Assembly: GCA_965204925.1 (NCBI GenBank) | Contig: OZ242021.1 | Location: 62,001 to 126,000 of the forward strand | Length of the DNA stretch: 64,000 bases | Source: G963663315 sp965204925 | GTDB taxonomy: Bacteria; Pseudomonadota; Gammaproteobacteria; Arenicellales; Poriferihabitantaceae | Reading direction: 5' to 3' | Shown: in pieces, positions 1 to 9,612 of the stretch | Layout of the letters: every line of letters begins with the position of its first letter | How positions within the stretch are numbered: the stretch's first letter is position 1 | Notes under the pieces: model-generated | Told to the model about the DNA's origin: nothing | Databases searched by the model: none | What the model saw: only the letters and a program-made list of their open reading frames with translations | Position numbers and translations under genes: made by a program

Positions 1-148
1 TGCTCGCAGCAATAAATTTGTGCCAAAACAGCAAAATCGTTATTATTTGCATGAGTAATGGAAGTTTCGACGGGATTCCGGATGCAATCCGGGAACATTT
101 GGACAACACACTGGCCGCTGTTGGCCAGAGGCGCACAGAATACTGAAC

Positions 149-826
149 ATGAAAGAAAACAACCTCAGGAAGCGAAATATTCTCGCAATGACTATCGCAG
201 TTCTTTGCGGCTTGTCACTATCCCCGGGCATGGCCCAGGAAGAACCATTTGTCGAAGGAAAGCATTACCAGCTACTGGATGAAATCCAGCCGGTGCAGAC
301 CGGAGACAACATAGAAGTGGCAGAATTGTTCTGGTATCACTGCCCGCACTGTTTCCTTCTGGAACCTTTTATTGTCGAATGGCAGAAAAACATTCCCGAT
401 GGGGCTGAATACGTGCCGATACCCGCATTGCTGACCGAGCGATGGGAATTTGATGCCCGGGTTTACTATACATTCGAAGCGCTGGGATTACTCGAAGAAC
501 TGCACGGCAAGTATTTTTCCGCTATTCACGAACAAAGGCTCAATATCCGTACTGCCGAACAACTGGCCGCCTGGGCGGCCGACAACGGAGTGGACGGCTC
601 GAAAATCCCGGACACGTTTACTTCATTCGCTGTGCAGAGCAAATTGAACTTCTCCAGCGTAATGTCGCGCAGATACGGCATCAACGGCGTACCTGCCATT
701 ATTGTGGACGGACGTTACAGAACGTCAGTTTCTCTGGCAGGAAGCCATGCCAAATTGATCAAGGCTATTAATTTCCTGATCGGGAAGGCGCGGCAACAAA
801 GAAGCGCCCAGTCACCCTCGGGATGA
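149..826 (+). CDS. dsbA: DsbA-type thiol:disulfide interchange protein
   Basis: Periplasmic oxidoreductase that introduces disulfide bonds into exported proteins. The 225-residue product starts with a basic segment and a hydrophobic stretch ending near GMAQ (residue 30), which looks like a Sec signal peptide. The thioredoxin-fold active site is CPHC at residues 65-68, and a cis-proline loop (GVPAII) lies near residue 180, as expected for DsbA. Length is close to the family norm. The gene stands alone and is convergent with the aldehyde dehydrogenase downstream. No dsbB is in the window. Confidence 0.92.
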   Translation: MKENNLRKRNILAMTIAVLCGLSLSPGMAQEEPFVEGKHYQLLDEIQPVQTGDNIEVAELFWYHCPHCFLLEPFIVEWQKNIPDGAEYVPIPALLTERWEFDARVYYTFEALGLLEELHGKYFSAIHEQRLNIRTAEQLAAWAADNGVDGSKIPDTFTSFAVQSKLNFSSVMSRRYGINGVPAIIVDGRYRTSVSLAGSHAKLIKAINFLIGKARQQRSAQSPSG

Positions 827-842
827 CCCGTCTTCCCACTGA

Positions 843-890
843 GGCGCCGGCGCCCTTGCCTTGCCGACTCCCCATCAAGGGGGTGCGGGA
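843..890. repeat. paired palindromes between convergent genes
   Basis: The 86-bp gap between the convergent dsbA and mmsA ends holds a perfect 12-bp palindrome (GGCGCCGGCGCC, 843-854). It is followed by an ACTCCCC/GGGGG hairpin (867-883). No T-tract follows on either strand, so this is not a textbook intrinsic terminator, although it may stall or stabilise transcript ends. The second hairpin differs by one base over 19 from one near 47778, read on the opposite strand, which suggests a short dispersed intergenic repeat. Confidence 0.45.
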
Positions 891-912
891 ATTATCGGGA
901 CTCGCCTATGCG

Positions 913-2445
913 TCAGTGCTCACCGCCGGCCCTGAAATTGAAAACCGCCCCCTGCCGGATGCCGGACGGCCACCTCGAAGTAACCGTTTTCAGTCGGGTA
1001 TAAAAGCGCACTCCTTCCGGCCCGTGTATCGCATGATCCCCGAAAAGCGAGCGTTTCCAACCGCCAAAACTATGAAACGCCATCGGTACCGGGATCGGCA
1101 CATTGACCCCTACCATACCGATCTGTACCCGTTCGCTGAAATCCCGGGCCGTATCCCCGTCACGGGTGAAAATAGCGGCGCCATTGCCGTATTCATGATC
1201 GCTGACCATCTGCACTGCCTCCTCATAGCTTTGGGCACGGACAATGCTCAATACCGGACCAAAAATCTCATCGGTATAGATACTCATACCGGGCTTCACG
1301 TGGTCGAACACCGTCGCTCCGACAAAACAACCGTTCCTTGAACCCTCGACAACCTCATTCCTGCCGTCCCTGACCAGAGTTGCGCCTTCCTCAAGCCCCT
1401 TGTCGATATAACCCTCAATCCTTGCCTTTGCGTCCGGATTGATAACCGGGCCCATTTCCGTGGACGGATCGGTATAGGGCCCGACCCGGAGACTGTCCAG
1501 CCTTGGAACCAGTTTCCCGATCAGCCTGTCTGCCGGCTCATCTCCTATTGAAACAACGACGGATACGGCCATGCACCGTTCCCCGGCAGAACCGTAAGCC
1601 GCGCCGATTACGGCATCAGTCACCTGCTCCATGTCCGCGTCGGGCATGACCACCATGTGATTCTTGGCGCCGCACAGGGCCTGCACCCGTTTGTTGTGGG
1701 CAGTCGCGGTACGGTAGATATATTCTCCCACCGCGGTGGAACCGACAAAGCTGACCGCCTGGACACGGTCATCGGTGAGCAATGTATCGACTGCTTCCTT
1801 GTCCCCGTTGACCACATTCAGCGCCCCGTCCGGCAGTCCCGCTTCCTGCATCAGTTCCGCCAGGCGAAGCGGGCACGAAGGGTCGCGTTCCGAAGGTTTC
1901 AAAACAAATGTATTGCCGCAGGCGATGGCCAGTGGAAACATCCACATCGGCACCATTGCAGGAAAGTTGAACGGAGTGATACCGGCACATACTCCAAGCG
2001 GCTGGCGCATACTCCATGAATCAACCCCGCCGGCGACAGCGGATGAATACTCCCCTTTCAGCAACTGTGAGATGCCGCAGGAAAACTCGACGACTTCAAG
2101 CCCGCGGGTGATTGACCCCCTGGCATCCTCCAGGGTTTTTCCATGTTCACAGGAAACCAGCTCTGCCAGTTCATTCATGTGCGATTTGACGAGGTCGCGA
2201 AAAGCAAACAGGATGCGGGTACGTTGTCCGGCCGGAGTCGCCGACCATTGCGGAAATGCCTGTTGCGCCGCCGTGATCGCATCTTTCACTTCTATCTCAC
2301 TGGCCAGCGGCGCCTGTTTGGCGACCACTCCCAAAGCCGGATTATAAACGTCACCGAAGCGCCCGCTCCGGCCCTCGATTTTCTGCCCGCCAATGTAGTG
2401 ATGCAGGCTGTGGATTTTGACAGGTTCGTGTTTCATATCGATCAC
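913..2445 (-). CDS. mmsA: methylmalonate-semialdehyde dehydrogenase (CoA-acylating)
   Basis: NAD-dependent, CoA-acylating aldehyde dehydrogenase that converts methylmalonate semialdehyde to propionyl-CoA, or malonate semialdehyde to acetyl-CoA. It serves valine, inositol or beta-alanine catabolism. The 510-residue product has the MmsA form of the ALDH fold: ITPFNFPAMVPMWMF near residue 156, LKPSERDPS near 182, GAKNHMVVMPDAD near 259 and the catalytic cysteine in GERCMA (C291). The C-terminal FGDHAIHGPEGVRFYT block is also typical. A second in-frame Met at residue 4 could be the start. No other mms or iol genes are nearby, so the substrate is not fixed by context. Confidence 0.9.
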   Translation of the reverse strand: MIDMKHEPVKIHSLHHYIGGQKIEGRSGRFGDVYNPALGVVAKQAPLASEIEVKDAITAAQQAFPQWSATPAGQRTRILFAFRDLVKSHMNELAELVSCEHGKTLEDARGSITRGLEVVEFSCGISQLLKGEYSSAVAGGVDSWSMRQPLGVCAGITPFNFPAMVPMWMFPLAIACGNTFVLKPSERDPSCPLRLAELMQEAGLPDGALNVVNGDKEAVDTLLTDDRVQAVSFVGSTAVGEYIYRTATAHNKRVQALCGAKNHMVVMPDADMEQVTDAVIGAAYGSAGERCMAVSVVVSIGDEPADRLIGKLVPRLDSLRVGPYTDPSTEMGPVINPDAKARIEGYIDKGLEEGATLVRDGRNEVVEGSRNGCFVGATVFDHVKPGMSIYTDEIFGPVLSIVRAQSYEEAVQMVSDHEYGNGAAIFTRDGDTARDFSERVQIGMVGVNVPIPVPMAFHSFGGWKRSLFGDHAIHGPEGVRFYTRLKTVTSRWPSGIRQGAVFNFRAGGEH

Positions 2446-2514
2446 CTTGAAGAATGGATTCCTGGTTGAATTTATGCAAATACAGGGAAAAATACAATCC
2501 GCTTGTCCGGGTTC

Positions 2515-3714
2515 TCAGAAAATCTGCCGCATGAACCAGTCCAGAACCCGGGATAGAAAAGAGCCTTCCTCATAAGCCTTGACCACATGCAGGGAGGATT
2601 TCTGTACAGGCTTGCCGTCGAAAAGAACTTCCGCCTCGCCTACCTCGCTCCCGCGTGCAATGGGAGCCTCCAGACTGTCGGGAAGCTCCAGTGTAACCGA
2701 TAATCTTGCATCCTCACCGCTCGGTATCTTTACAACAAGGTTGTGCATAACTCCGACCTCGGCCTGGCTCTGCTTGCCCATCCACAAGGGCAATGTCCTG
2801 ACCGGCTCTCCGGGGCTATAGACGATCGCGCTGTCATAGGAATTGTACCCATACCCCAACAACGCCTGCACCTGATTGGCGCGTACAATCCTGTTTTCAG
2901 CGCCCGTTACGGTGGCAAACAAACGTACCCCGTCGCGTCTCGCCGTACCGATCAGGCAGTATCCCGCCTTTTTCGTATATCCCGTCTTCAGTCCGTCCAC
3001 AGAAGGGTCGCGGTCGAGCAGGATATTTCTGTTGTGCTGGGTAATATCATTGTAGGTGAACTGCCTTTGGGAATAGTAGTGAATGAGGTCAGGGAAGCGG
3101 CGGACGAGGGACATCGCCAGTAACGTAATATCCCGGGCCGTAGTATAGTGGTCGTCATCGGGCAGCCCGCTGCTATTGGTAAACCGGGTATTCGTCATAC
3201 CGAGTTCCGCAGCTTTCCTGTTCATTCTTACGGAAAACTCTTCTTCACTCCCGGCAATATGCTCGGCCAGCGCCACGGAAGCGTCATTGCCGGACTGGAC
3301 AATCAACCCCTGGATCAAATCAAGGACACTGACATGGGTGTCCACCCGAATAAACATTCTGGATCCCTCGGTTTTCCAGGCTTTCTTGCTGACGTATACC
3401 TGATCTTCATATTTGATCGTTGCGGATTTGAGGGCTTCAAATACCAGATAGCTGGTCATCAGCTTGGTCAGGCTGGCCGGCTCTATCCGCAGGTCCGCAT
3501 TGTGGCTGGCCAGTATCCAGCCGGTTTCAAAATCTGCCAGAACCCAGCTCCTGGCGGCGACCGCCGGGGGCGGGACCGGAGACTTTACGGGATCGGGAAC
3601 ATCAATGAGGGCGCCGCGGGCCGAGTTCGGCAAACCCGGGCAGAGCAGCGAGAGCAACAATACCAGCGCCGCCGTCAAACGCATAGCGGGAAACCTGGAA
3701 TGGATAGTAATCAT
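2515..3714 (-). CDS. dacA: D-alanyl-D-alanine carboxypeptidase (PBP5/6 family)
   Basis: Low-molecular-weight penicillin-binding protein that trims the terminal D-Ala from peptidoglycan pentapeptides. The 399-residue product has an N-terminal signal sequence, the nucleophile motif SLTK (81-84), SGN (141-143) and KTG (243-245). An all-beta C-terminal domain ends in an amphipathic helix (SFLSRVLDWFMRQIF) that anchors PBP5 to the inner membrane. It is the last gene of the mre/mrd/rlpA wall-elongation operon, 11 bp after rlpA. A start at Met11 is possible because it would give a shorter signal peptide. Confidence 0.93.
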   Translation of the reverse strand: MITIHSRFPAMRLTAALVLLLSLLCPGLPNSARGALIDVPDPVKSPVPPPAVAARSWVLADFETGWILASHNADLRIEPASLTKLMTSYLVFEALKSATIKYEDQVYVSKKAWKTEGSRMFIRVDTHVSVLDLIQGLIVQSGNDASVALAEHIAGSEEEFSVRMNRKAAELGMTNTRFTNSSGLPDDDHYTTARDITLLAMSLVRRFPDLIHYYSQRQFTYNDITQHNRNILLDRDPSVDGLKTGYTKKAGYCLIGTARRDGVRLFATVTGAENRIVRANQVQALLGYGYNSYDSAIVYSPGEPVRTLPLWMGKQSQAEVGVMHNLVVKIPSGEDARLSVTLELPDSLEAPIARGSEVGEAEVLFDGKPVQKSSLHVVKAYEEGSFLSRVLDWFMRQIF

Positions 3715-3725
3715 CGGATCGTGTT

Positions 3726-4277
3726 TCAGGGAGTAATGGCTTTGATCCCAACCCTTCCCGTGCCCTTCCTGGCAATCCCCAGCTTATGTGCCGCCGCATA
3801 CGAAAGATCGATGATGCGCCCATGCAGGAAAGGCCCCCTGTCGTTGACCTTGACAACGACCCGCTTGTTCGTATCAAGATTGGTAACACGAACCCAGGTC
3901 GGCAATGGCAAGGTTGGGTGCGCCGCTGTCATCCTGAACATATCATAAGTCTCACCGCTGGATGTGCGGCGTCCGTGAAATTTTCTGCCGTACCATGAAG
4001 CAATCCCCTTTTGCTGGAACCCCTTGGCTGATTTCATGGGGGTATAACGTTTGCAATGGTTTTCAATACAGATTTTATAGGGACTGTTTCCGTAGCGGCT
4101 GCGGGGCTCGCGCTTCGGGACGGCATCGGGAATTTTGTCAAGGTCCACGGCCCGCAGAGGCGGGCCATCACCCCCATAATAGCCTCCGGACGAAGTACTG
4201 CGCTTGTTGCCGCCGCACGCGGTCAGCGCCAGCCCGATAAAGACCACGACGGCCAGATTTTTCAGGCAGGGGATCAT
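3726..4277 (-). CDS. rlpA: RlpA family septal-ring lipoprotein, short form without SPOR
   Basis: Double-psi beta-barrel protein of the RlpA family. Members bind or cleave glycan strands stripped of stem peptides, at the septum or elsewhere in the wall. The N-terminus carries a lipobox (LTAC, cysteine at about residue 21), predicting an outer-membrane lipoprotein. The RlpA core (KGIASWYGRKFHGRRT through KVNDRGPF and IDLSYAAA) fills residues 88-180. The protein is 183 residues and ends right after the barrel, so the C-terminal SPOR domain of E. coli RlpA is absent. Its start overlaps the mltB stop by 4 bases, which implies translational coupling. Confidence 0.9.
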   Translation of the reverse strand: MIPCLKNLAVVVFIGLALTACGGNKRSTSSGGYYGGDGPPLRAVDLDKIPDAVPKREPRSRYGNSPYKICIENHCKRYTPMKSAKGFQQKGIASWYGRKFHGRRTSSGETYDMFRMTAAHPTLPLPTWVRVTNLDTNKRVVVKVNDRGPFLHGRIIDLSYAAAHKLGIARKGTGRVGIKAITP

Positions 4278-5284
4278 GGACGGCGCCTGGCTATCGCCTC
4301 CGACAATCCCGAGACGGCCAGCGCATAATTGATGCTGTGATTGTAGCGGGTGATCGCGTAAAAATTACGATAGCCGACGATATACCGTCTCCCCTTTTTA
4401 TCGTCCACGTAAAGCAGGGCGCTTTTCCCGCTGCTGCCCGCGGTATCGAAATCGACCCCCGCGTCAACCAGGGTAGATGTGTCGTGAACCAATACGGCCT
4501 TGCGGCCGGCCAAGGGCGCGGCCGATTCGGGTAATGGCGGCGTCACATCGGCATAGATACTCTCACCGCGCATCCAGCCATGCCCATGCAGATAGCGAGC
4601 TACACTACCGATCGCGTCTTCAAATTCATTGACCAGATCACGCCGCCCATTGCCGTTGAAATCAACCGACCAGGCCTCATAACTGGTTGGCATGAACTGG
4701 GGGATTCCGATGGCGCCGGCGTAGGAACCCTGCACTGTCGCCGGATCTATTTTCTCCTTTCGGGTCGTGTTCAGGAAGGTTCTCAATTCACGGGTAAAAA
4801 ACCGGCTTCGCCGTGGATAGGCCGCCGACAGCGTAACGAGGCTTTCAAGTACACTCCGGTTACCCATACGGGTACCGTAATGAGTCTCGACTCCGATCAC
4901 GGCGGCAAGTACTGCGGGAGGCACCCCGTATTCCTGAAACGCCCTGTCCAGAACCGCCTCATTGCTGTCCCAGAACCGCACCCCATCCTCGATACGGTTA
5001 CGGTTTATGAACAACCTCCGGTATTTGAACCATGGCAGGGCTTCATACTGCCTGTCCATTAGTGACAGGACTTTTTCATCTATCGACACACTGCCGAGAA
5101 CCTCAAGCAGTTCATGCCGGGGATAACCGTCTTCACCGGACATGACTTCAACCAGTTCCTTAAGCACAGGGTATTGCTCTACATCCAGCGCCCGGGCGTC
5201 ACCCCATACGCCGGACACAAGCGCCAGCAGCGCCGGCCATCCCCGAATGGTTTTTCTGAAAACAGACAACAGCCGACCCTCCAT
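4274..5284 (-). CDS. mltB: lytic murein transglycosylase B
   Basis: Cleaves the MurNAc-GlcNAc bond in peptidoglycan, leaving 1,6-anhydro ends. The 336-residue product has the SLT_2/MltB fold with the catalytic glutamate in VIGVETHYG (E133). The SYAGAIGIPQFMPTSY block and DFNGNGRRDL follow, and both are hallmarks of MltB. The N-terminus is a signal-like hydrophobic segment without a lipobox cysteine, so this looks like a soluble periplasmic form and not the E. coli lipoprotein form. Its ATG overlaps the rodA stop by one base (TGATG), placing it in the same translation-coupled operon. Confidence 0.92.
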   Translation of the reverse strand: MEGRLLSVFRKTIRGWPALLALVSGVWGDARALDVEQYPVLKELVEVMSGEDGYPRHELLEVLGSVSIDEKVLSLMDRQYEALPWFKYRRLFINRNRIEDGVRFWDSNEAVLDRAFQEYGVPPAVLAAVIGVETHYGTRMGNRSVLESLVTLSAAYPRRSRFFTRELRTFLNTTRKEKIDPATVQGSYAGAIGIPQFMPTSYEAWSVDFNGNGRRDLVNEFEDAIGSVARYLHGHGWMRGESIYADVTPPLPESAAPLAGRKAVLVHDTSTLVDAGVDFDTAGSSGKSALLYVDDKKGRRYIVGYRNFYAITRYNHSINYALAVSGLSEAIARRRP

Positions 5285-6366
5285 CAGCGACGCGCCAGAT
5301 CCCTGTTTCGCGAAATACTCATAAGGATACCAAACCCGATCATCAGGGTGACCATGGAAGTTCCGCCATAGCTTATCAACGGCAACGGCACGCCAACAAC
5401 CGGCAGAATACCGGAAACCATCCCGATATTGACAAATACATAGAAAAAAAACGTCGCGGACAACCCGCCGGCCAGCAATCGGGAATAGGTATCTTGTGCA
5501 TAGTATGCAATAAAAAGTCCACGAAAAACCACAAAACCATACAAGGATATCAAAACGAGGACACCGACCAGTCCGAACTCTTCGGCAAAAACGGAGAAAA
5601 CAAAATCCGTATTGCGCTCCGGGATGAATTCAAGCTGCGATTGGGTACCGGACAACCATCCCTTGCCCCAGATACCTCCGGAACCGATTGCTATGATCGA
5701 CTGGATCGTATGATATCCGGCGCCGAGCGGGTCGGCCCAGGGATCGAGCAATGTCAGTATCCGGTTACGCTGATAATCAAGCAACATCCAGTACCACATG
5801 AGGGGAGCGGCCAGACCGCCAAACGCTATCACGCAAGCGACCACCCTGAAACTGACGCCAGCCAGGAAGATGACCGTAATTCCGGCCAGCGCAATCAACA
5901 GACCGGTACCCAGATCAGGTTGCAGAATAATAAGGACGGCAGGGGCCACGATAACGAGAACTGAAATGATCAACGGCATAAACCCGAGTGAAAGCGACAT
6001 GCGCGTAAACAGCCACGCAACCATCATCGGTACGCCAATTTTCATGATCTCGGCTGGCTGAAACCGGAATATACCCAGATCGATCCAGCGCTGCGCCCCT
6101 TTGCCCGTGAATCCCACCGCAAGCACTGCAACCAACAGCGCCAATCCGAACAGATAAATGTGCGGAGACCAGCGCGCCAGTACCCGCGGCGGGAATGCAG
6201 AAACGACAACCATCAATACGAGGGCGACACTGACGCGGATACCGTGATTTATAACGAGGTTCATATTCTCTCCGACAGCGCTGAACAATACGATCAGGCC
6301 GACACCGCACAGCATCAGGATACCGGTCAGCAACTGATAATCAAAGTAAAGTCTTTTTTGGTTCAC
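5284..6366 (-). CDS. rodA: rod-shape SEDS glycosyltransferase RodA
   Basis: SEDS-family membrane glycosyltransferase that polymerises lipid II for cell elongation in partnership with PBP2. The 360-residue product has about ten hydrophobic segments. The signature GSGGIWGKGWLSGTQSQ, FIPERNTDFVFSVFAEEFG and LPLISYGGTSM motifs are all present. A GTG start overlaps the mrdA stop by 4 bases (GTGA). The conserved mrdA-rodA order supports the partner assignment. Confidence 0.95.
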   Translation of the reverse strand: MNQKRLYFDYQLLTGILMLCGVGLIVLFSAVGENMNLVINHGIRVSVALVLMVVVSAFPPRVLARWSPHIYLFGLALLVAVLAVGFTGKGAQRWIDLGIFRFQPAEIMKIGVPMMVAWLFTRMSLSLGFMPLIISVLVIVAPAVLIILQPDLGTGLLIALAGITVIFLAGVSFRVVACVIAFGGLAAPLMWYWMLLDYQRNRILTLLDPWADPLGAGYHTIQSIIAIGSGGIWGKGWLSGTQSQLEFIPERNTDFVFSVFAEEFGLVGVLVLISLYGFVVFRGLFIAYYAQDTYSRLLAGGLSATFFFYVFVNIGMVSGILPVVGVPLPLISYGGTSMVTLMIGFGILMSISRNRDLARR

Positions 6367-8270
6367 GACCGTATTTTCACAACTTTTGCGAGAGCGGACA
6401 CCTGATTCTGCGGCGGCTCAGGAGAGAGTTTCAACCGTTCGAGCAGATAATAATCAATCAGTTTCCGGGCAATCGGAGCCGCTACCCGGCTGCCGCTGCC
6501 AGCGTGCTCGACAATAACCGAAATCGCGATCTTCGGATCTTCGACAGGAGCAAACCCGATAAACAGTGAATGGTCGCGGAATTTCTTTTCGACCGTTTCA
6601 TGATCGTATTCCTCATCCTGGGCTATGCTTTTGACCTGGGCCGTACCGGTCTTGCCTGCCATGCGGTACCGGATATTGCGATTTATCCCTCTCGCTGTGC
6701 CTTTTTCCCCATGAACGACATCCTCCATGCTGCGGATCACTTGTGTATAAAAATTGTCGTCGCTCAGTTCAACGACGGCAGGCTCTACAGACTGCGGGTA
6801 TTGTCTGGCCTGACTTGAAGGATCTTCGACAATCGACAGAAACCGGGGAGGGATTATTTTTCCGTTGTTGGCCAGGGTCGCTGTCGCAGCGGCCAGTTGC
6901 AGCGGTGTAACGAGCATGTAACCTTGGCCGATCCCGGTAATGACAGTCTCTCCCGGATACCATGGCTGGCCGAAGCGCCGGTGTTTCCATTGCTGCGATG
7001 GAATCAGCCCCGAAGGCTCCCCGGGCAAGTCGATGCCGGTCACCTTGCCGAATCCGAAGCGTGTTATCCCAGCGTATATTCTGTCTATTCCCAAACTTCT
7101 CGCAAGCCGGTAATAGTAGACATCACAGGATTGTACGAGACTGTCATGGCCATCCAGTTCGCCATGGCCATACTTGTTCCAACACCGGTAGCGGTGAGTA
7201 TGATTGGGCAAACTGTACCACCCGGGACAGTAACTGGTCGTATTGTGCCCGATTCCGTTTTCCATACCGATCAGCGACATGAAACCCTTTATCGTGGAGC
7301 CGGGCGCATAGCGGCCCGACAACGCCCGGTTCAACAGTGGTCGACGGCCGGACGTCCTGAGATCGTCGTATTCGATTTCGCTGATGCCATTGACAAACAG
7401 GTTGGGGTCATAACCGGGAACGCTGACAAACGCCAGTACCTCCCCGCTGGCCGGCTCAATGGCAACAACAGCTCCCTCGTACCCTTGCAACGCTTCAATC
7501 CCCTTTTCCTGCAACTTGATGTCCATACTCAAATGAAGCGATTGCCCGGTATCGGAGGAGGCTTCTTCCAGCTTGCGAATGATACGGCCGTGGGCGTTGG
7601 TCTCCACTTGAACCACGCCGAGTTTCCCCAGCAACCGGGATTCATAATAGGCTTCTATACCGCTCTTTCCAATATATTCCATTCCCCGGTAAGCCTGATT
7701 ATCGATCCTCTTCAGATCACTTTCACTGATTCTTCCAACATAGCCGATCACATGGGCGGCCAGCTCTTTTTTCGGATAATGCCTTTGCAAGCGCGCCCTC
7801 AATTCCACCCCGTTATAGCGGTGTTGATTGACAGCAATCACTGCGACTTCCCGTTCACTCAGGTTTGCTTTCAACGTCTGCCTTACAAACGAAGGACGCT
7901 CGTCAAGCAGCAATCGAAACGACGTCAAATGAGCGTCTTCCAACTCTATCAACCTGCCCAGTTCATCAAGCAAGCTGTCCATATCCTCAACCTGGTCGGG
8001 TAATATTTCAAGATTGTAGACCTTGATGTTGTCGGCCAGGATTTCCCCGTTGCGGTCATAAATGAGGCCTCTTATCGGGGTCAGGGGAAAGATGTCTATA
8101 CGATTATTCCGCGCAAGCATGGAGAACCGCTGGTGTTCGTAAACCTGGAGCCAGACCAGTCTGGCCGCGACGATCAACAATAGCGACAGAATGATCATGA
8201 ACAGAATACCAAGCCGGTTGCCGACAATGCCGCTTTCCGCCAGAGAATTCCGTTTCGACATTATTACCAT
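6363..8270 (-). CDS. mrdA: penicillin-binding protein 2 (elongasome transpeptidase)
   Basis: Class B PBP that cross-links peptidoglycan during elongation, paired with RodA. Counting from the chosen start (635 aa), a single N-terminal membrane helix is followed by a dimerisation domain (PIRGLIYDRNG) and the transpeptidase domain. The catalytic motifs are STIK (325-328), SCD (381-383) and KTG (540-542). The reading frame stays open upstream inside mreD, but real starts are the ATGs at 8270 or 8261, in ATGGTAATAATG, which contains the mreD stop. The first gives coupled overlap and the second gives none. I chose 8270 with low certainty over 8261. Confidence 0.94.
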   Translation of the reverse strand: MVIMSKRNSLAESGIVGNRLGILFMIILSLLLIVAARLVWLQVYEHQRFSMLARNNRIDIFPLTPIRGLIYDRNGEILADNIKVYNLEILPDQVEDMDSLLDELGRLIELEDAHLTSFRLLLDERPSFVRQTLKANLSEREVAVIAVNQHRYNGVELRARLQRHYPKKELAAHVIGYVGRISESDLKRIDNQAYRGMEYIGKSGIEAYYESRLLGKLGVVQVETNAHGRIIRKLEEASSDTGQSLHLSMDIKLQEKGIEALQGYEGAVVAIEPASGEVLAFVSVPGYDPNLFVNGISEIEYDDLRTSGRRPLLNRALSGRYAPGSTIKGFMSLIGMENGIGHNTTSYCPGWYSLPNHTHRYRCWNKYGHGELDGHDSLVQSCDVYYYRLARSLGIDRIYAGITRFGFGKVTGIDLPGEPSGLIPSQQWKHRRFGQPWYPGETVITGIGQGYMLVTPLQLAAATATLANNGKIIPPRFLSIVEDPSSQARQYPQSVEPAVVELSDDNFYTQVIRSMEDVVHGEKGTARGINRNIRYRMAGKTGTAQVKSIAQDEEYDHETVEKKFRDHSLFIGFAPVEDPKIAISVIVEHAGSGSRVAAPIARKLIDYYLLERLKLSPEPPQNQVSALAKVVKIRS

Positions 8271-8758
8271 GACTGCGCCCGTTGCCTCAGGAAACGCAGG
8301 AACATGTATACGAAAGGCCAGACCAGCGCCGACATCAGCGCCGATTGCCAGTAAACCAGCCTGATTTCGGCGCTGATCGTGAGATTGGCTATGAACACGG
8401 TAATCGCAATGTCTATCGAGGCGATGATGAACACGACAACGCTCTGTTTCCACAGTTCATACCGCCGTATCCGGCGGCTCGCGGTCACAGCGAAAAAAGC
8501 GATAAATGTCTTGGCTACAGCGTGCTGCCCAAGCAATGAGTAATTCAGTATATCGGCGACCAGTCCTGTAATCCAACCGCAAACGACACCGATTCTGTCT
8601 GGAATTTCAACGCACCAGTAAAACAGGATTAGCAATACCCAGTCTGGTTTTGCATACTTCATCCACTCGAAATAAGTGGCCAGGCTCAGCACAAAGCCGA
8701 TGGCCAATGTGACCACAACAAAACCGTATGGGGAACGCCCGAACCGATGCCTGTTCAT
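8264..8758 (-). CDS. mreD: rod shape-determining protein MreD
   Basis: Small integral membrane protein of the elongasome. The product is 164 residues with about five hydrophobic segments, ending in the basic stretch FLRFLRQRAQSW. The motif WVLLILFYWCVEIPDRIG (first periplasmic turn) and the position between mreC and mrdA identify it. The start at 8758 is chosen because ATGA there overlaps the mreC stop by 4 bases. A longer frame upstream lies wholly inside mreC and lacks MreD features. Confidence 0.92.
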   Translation of the reverse strand: MNRHRFGRSPYGFVVVTLAIGFVLSLATYFEWMKYAKPDWVLLILFYWCVEIPDRIGVVCGWITGLVADILNYSLLGQHAVAKTFIAFFAVTASRRIRRYELWKQSVVVFIIASIDIAITVFIANLTISAEIRLVYWQSALMSALVWPFVYMFLRFLRQRAQSW

Positions 8759-9612
8759 TGATGCAACCCGAAATGCCCGGGGTCGGTCGATTCGCTGTGA
8801 ACAGGGTTCCACAACAGCAACGCTTCCCTGACCAGTCCGATTTTCGCGATAGTCGATGCCGAAATATTCATGAACGGTTCACTGGCGTCCTCAACGATCT
8901 CGGTCACTTCGGCAACCTTGTACCCTATCGGAAAATGTCCGCCCATGCCGGAAGTAACGAGGATATCGCCCCGCCGGATGTCCGCACGGCTGACCAGTCC
9001 AAGCACGTCGACATGGTCGGCCTGCCCGGTGCCCTGGACGATAGTTCGTAACTGGTTGCGCTGAATCTGGACAGGCAAGCCGTGGCTCGGATCGGTGATC
9101 AGGGTAACCACGCTTCTCTTCAGCCCGACTGTGGAAACCTGCCCGAGCACTCCCTCCGGCGCGAGCACAGGCTGCCCCCGGTAAACTCCCGACTCGGCGC
9201 CCCGATTAAGCACAATGTTCTGTTTGTAGGGTTCATGACTGACTCCGATTATCTGTGCCAGCAGAACCTGCCCGGCGGAGCTTTCAGAGGAATCCAGGAG
9301 TTTCCTGAGACGCAGATTTTCCATCTCCAGCGCCTCATATCGTTGTAACCTGCTCTCCAGGACGGCCTGCCTGCGTTGAAGCTCGCCAAATTTCCGGTAC
9401 AACGTATCATCCGGATAATATTTCCCGATCAGGGCGGCGGCGTTGTACGGAAGCCGGGCAATGGATTCGAATGCGATGTTGACCGGCGAAGCGGCTACCC
9501 GCACCGGAGCGAGCAGGTTGCTCTGATGGTCGAGCGTCATCAATGCGACCGAAAACAGAAAAAAAAAGATGAACCGGCTGACCGGAAAGCTTCGATTGTA
9601 ATTCAAAATCAC
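8755..9612 (-). CDS. mreC: rod shape-determining protein MreC
   Basis: Bitopic scaffold that activates PBP2-RodA from the periplasm. The 285-residue product has one N-terminal membrane helix (FIFFFLFSVALM, residues 14-25). A coiled coil follows (about residues 70-110, rich in Leu, Glu and Arg), then the MreC beta-barrel core with IIGVSHEPYKQNIVLNRG and GVLGQVSTVG. A GTG start is used in this model. It lies 109 bp after mreB, with mreD overlapping its stop. Confidence 0.94.
   Translation of the reverse strand: MILNYNRSFPVSRFIFFFLFSVALMTLDHQSNLLAPVRVAASPVNIAFESIARLPYNAAALIGKYYPDDTLYRKFGELQRRQAVLESRLQRYEALEMENLRLRKLLDSSESSAGQVLLAQIIGVSHEPYKQNIVLNRGAESGVYRGQPVLAPEGVLGQVSTVGLKRSVVTLITDPSHGLPVQIQRNQLRTIVQGTGQADHVDVLGLVSRADIRRGDILVTSGMGGHFPIGYKVAEVTEIVEDASEPFMNISASTIAKIGLVREALLLWNPVHSESTDPGHFGLHQ

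Noticed and set aside
843..890. Intrinsic terminator between dsbA and mmsA
   Set aside because: Hairpins are present but neither strand has a following T-run, so it is listed as a repeat only.
6897..8003. 368-codon plus-strand frame
   Set aside because: Antisense to mrdA, without recognisable domains.
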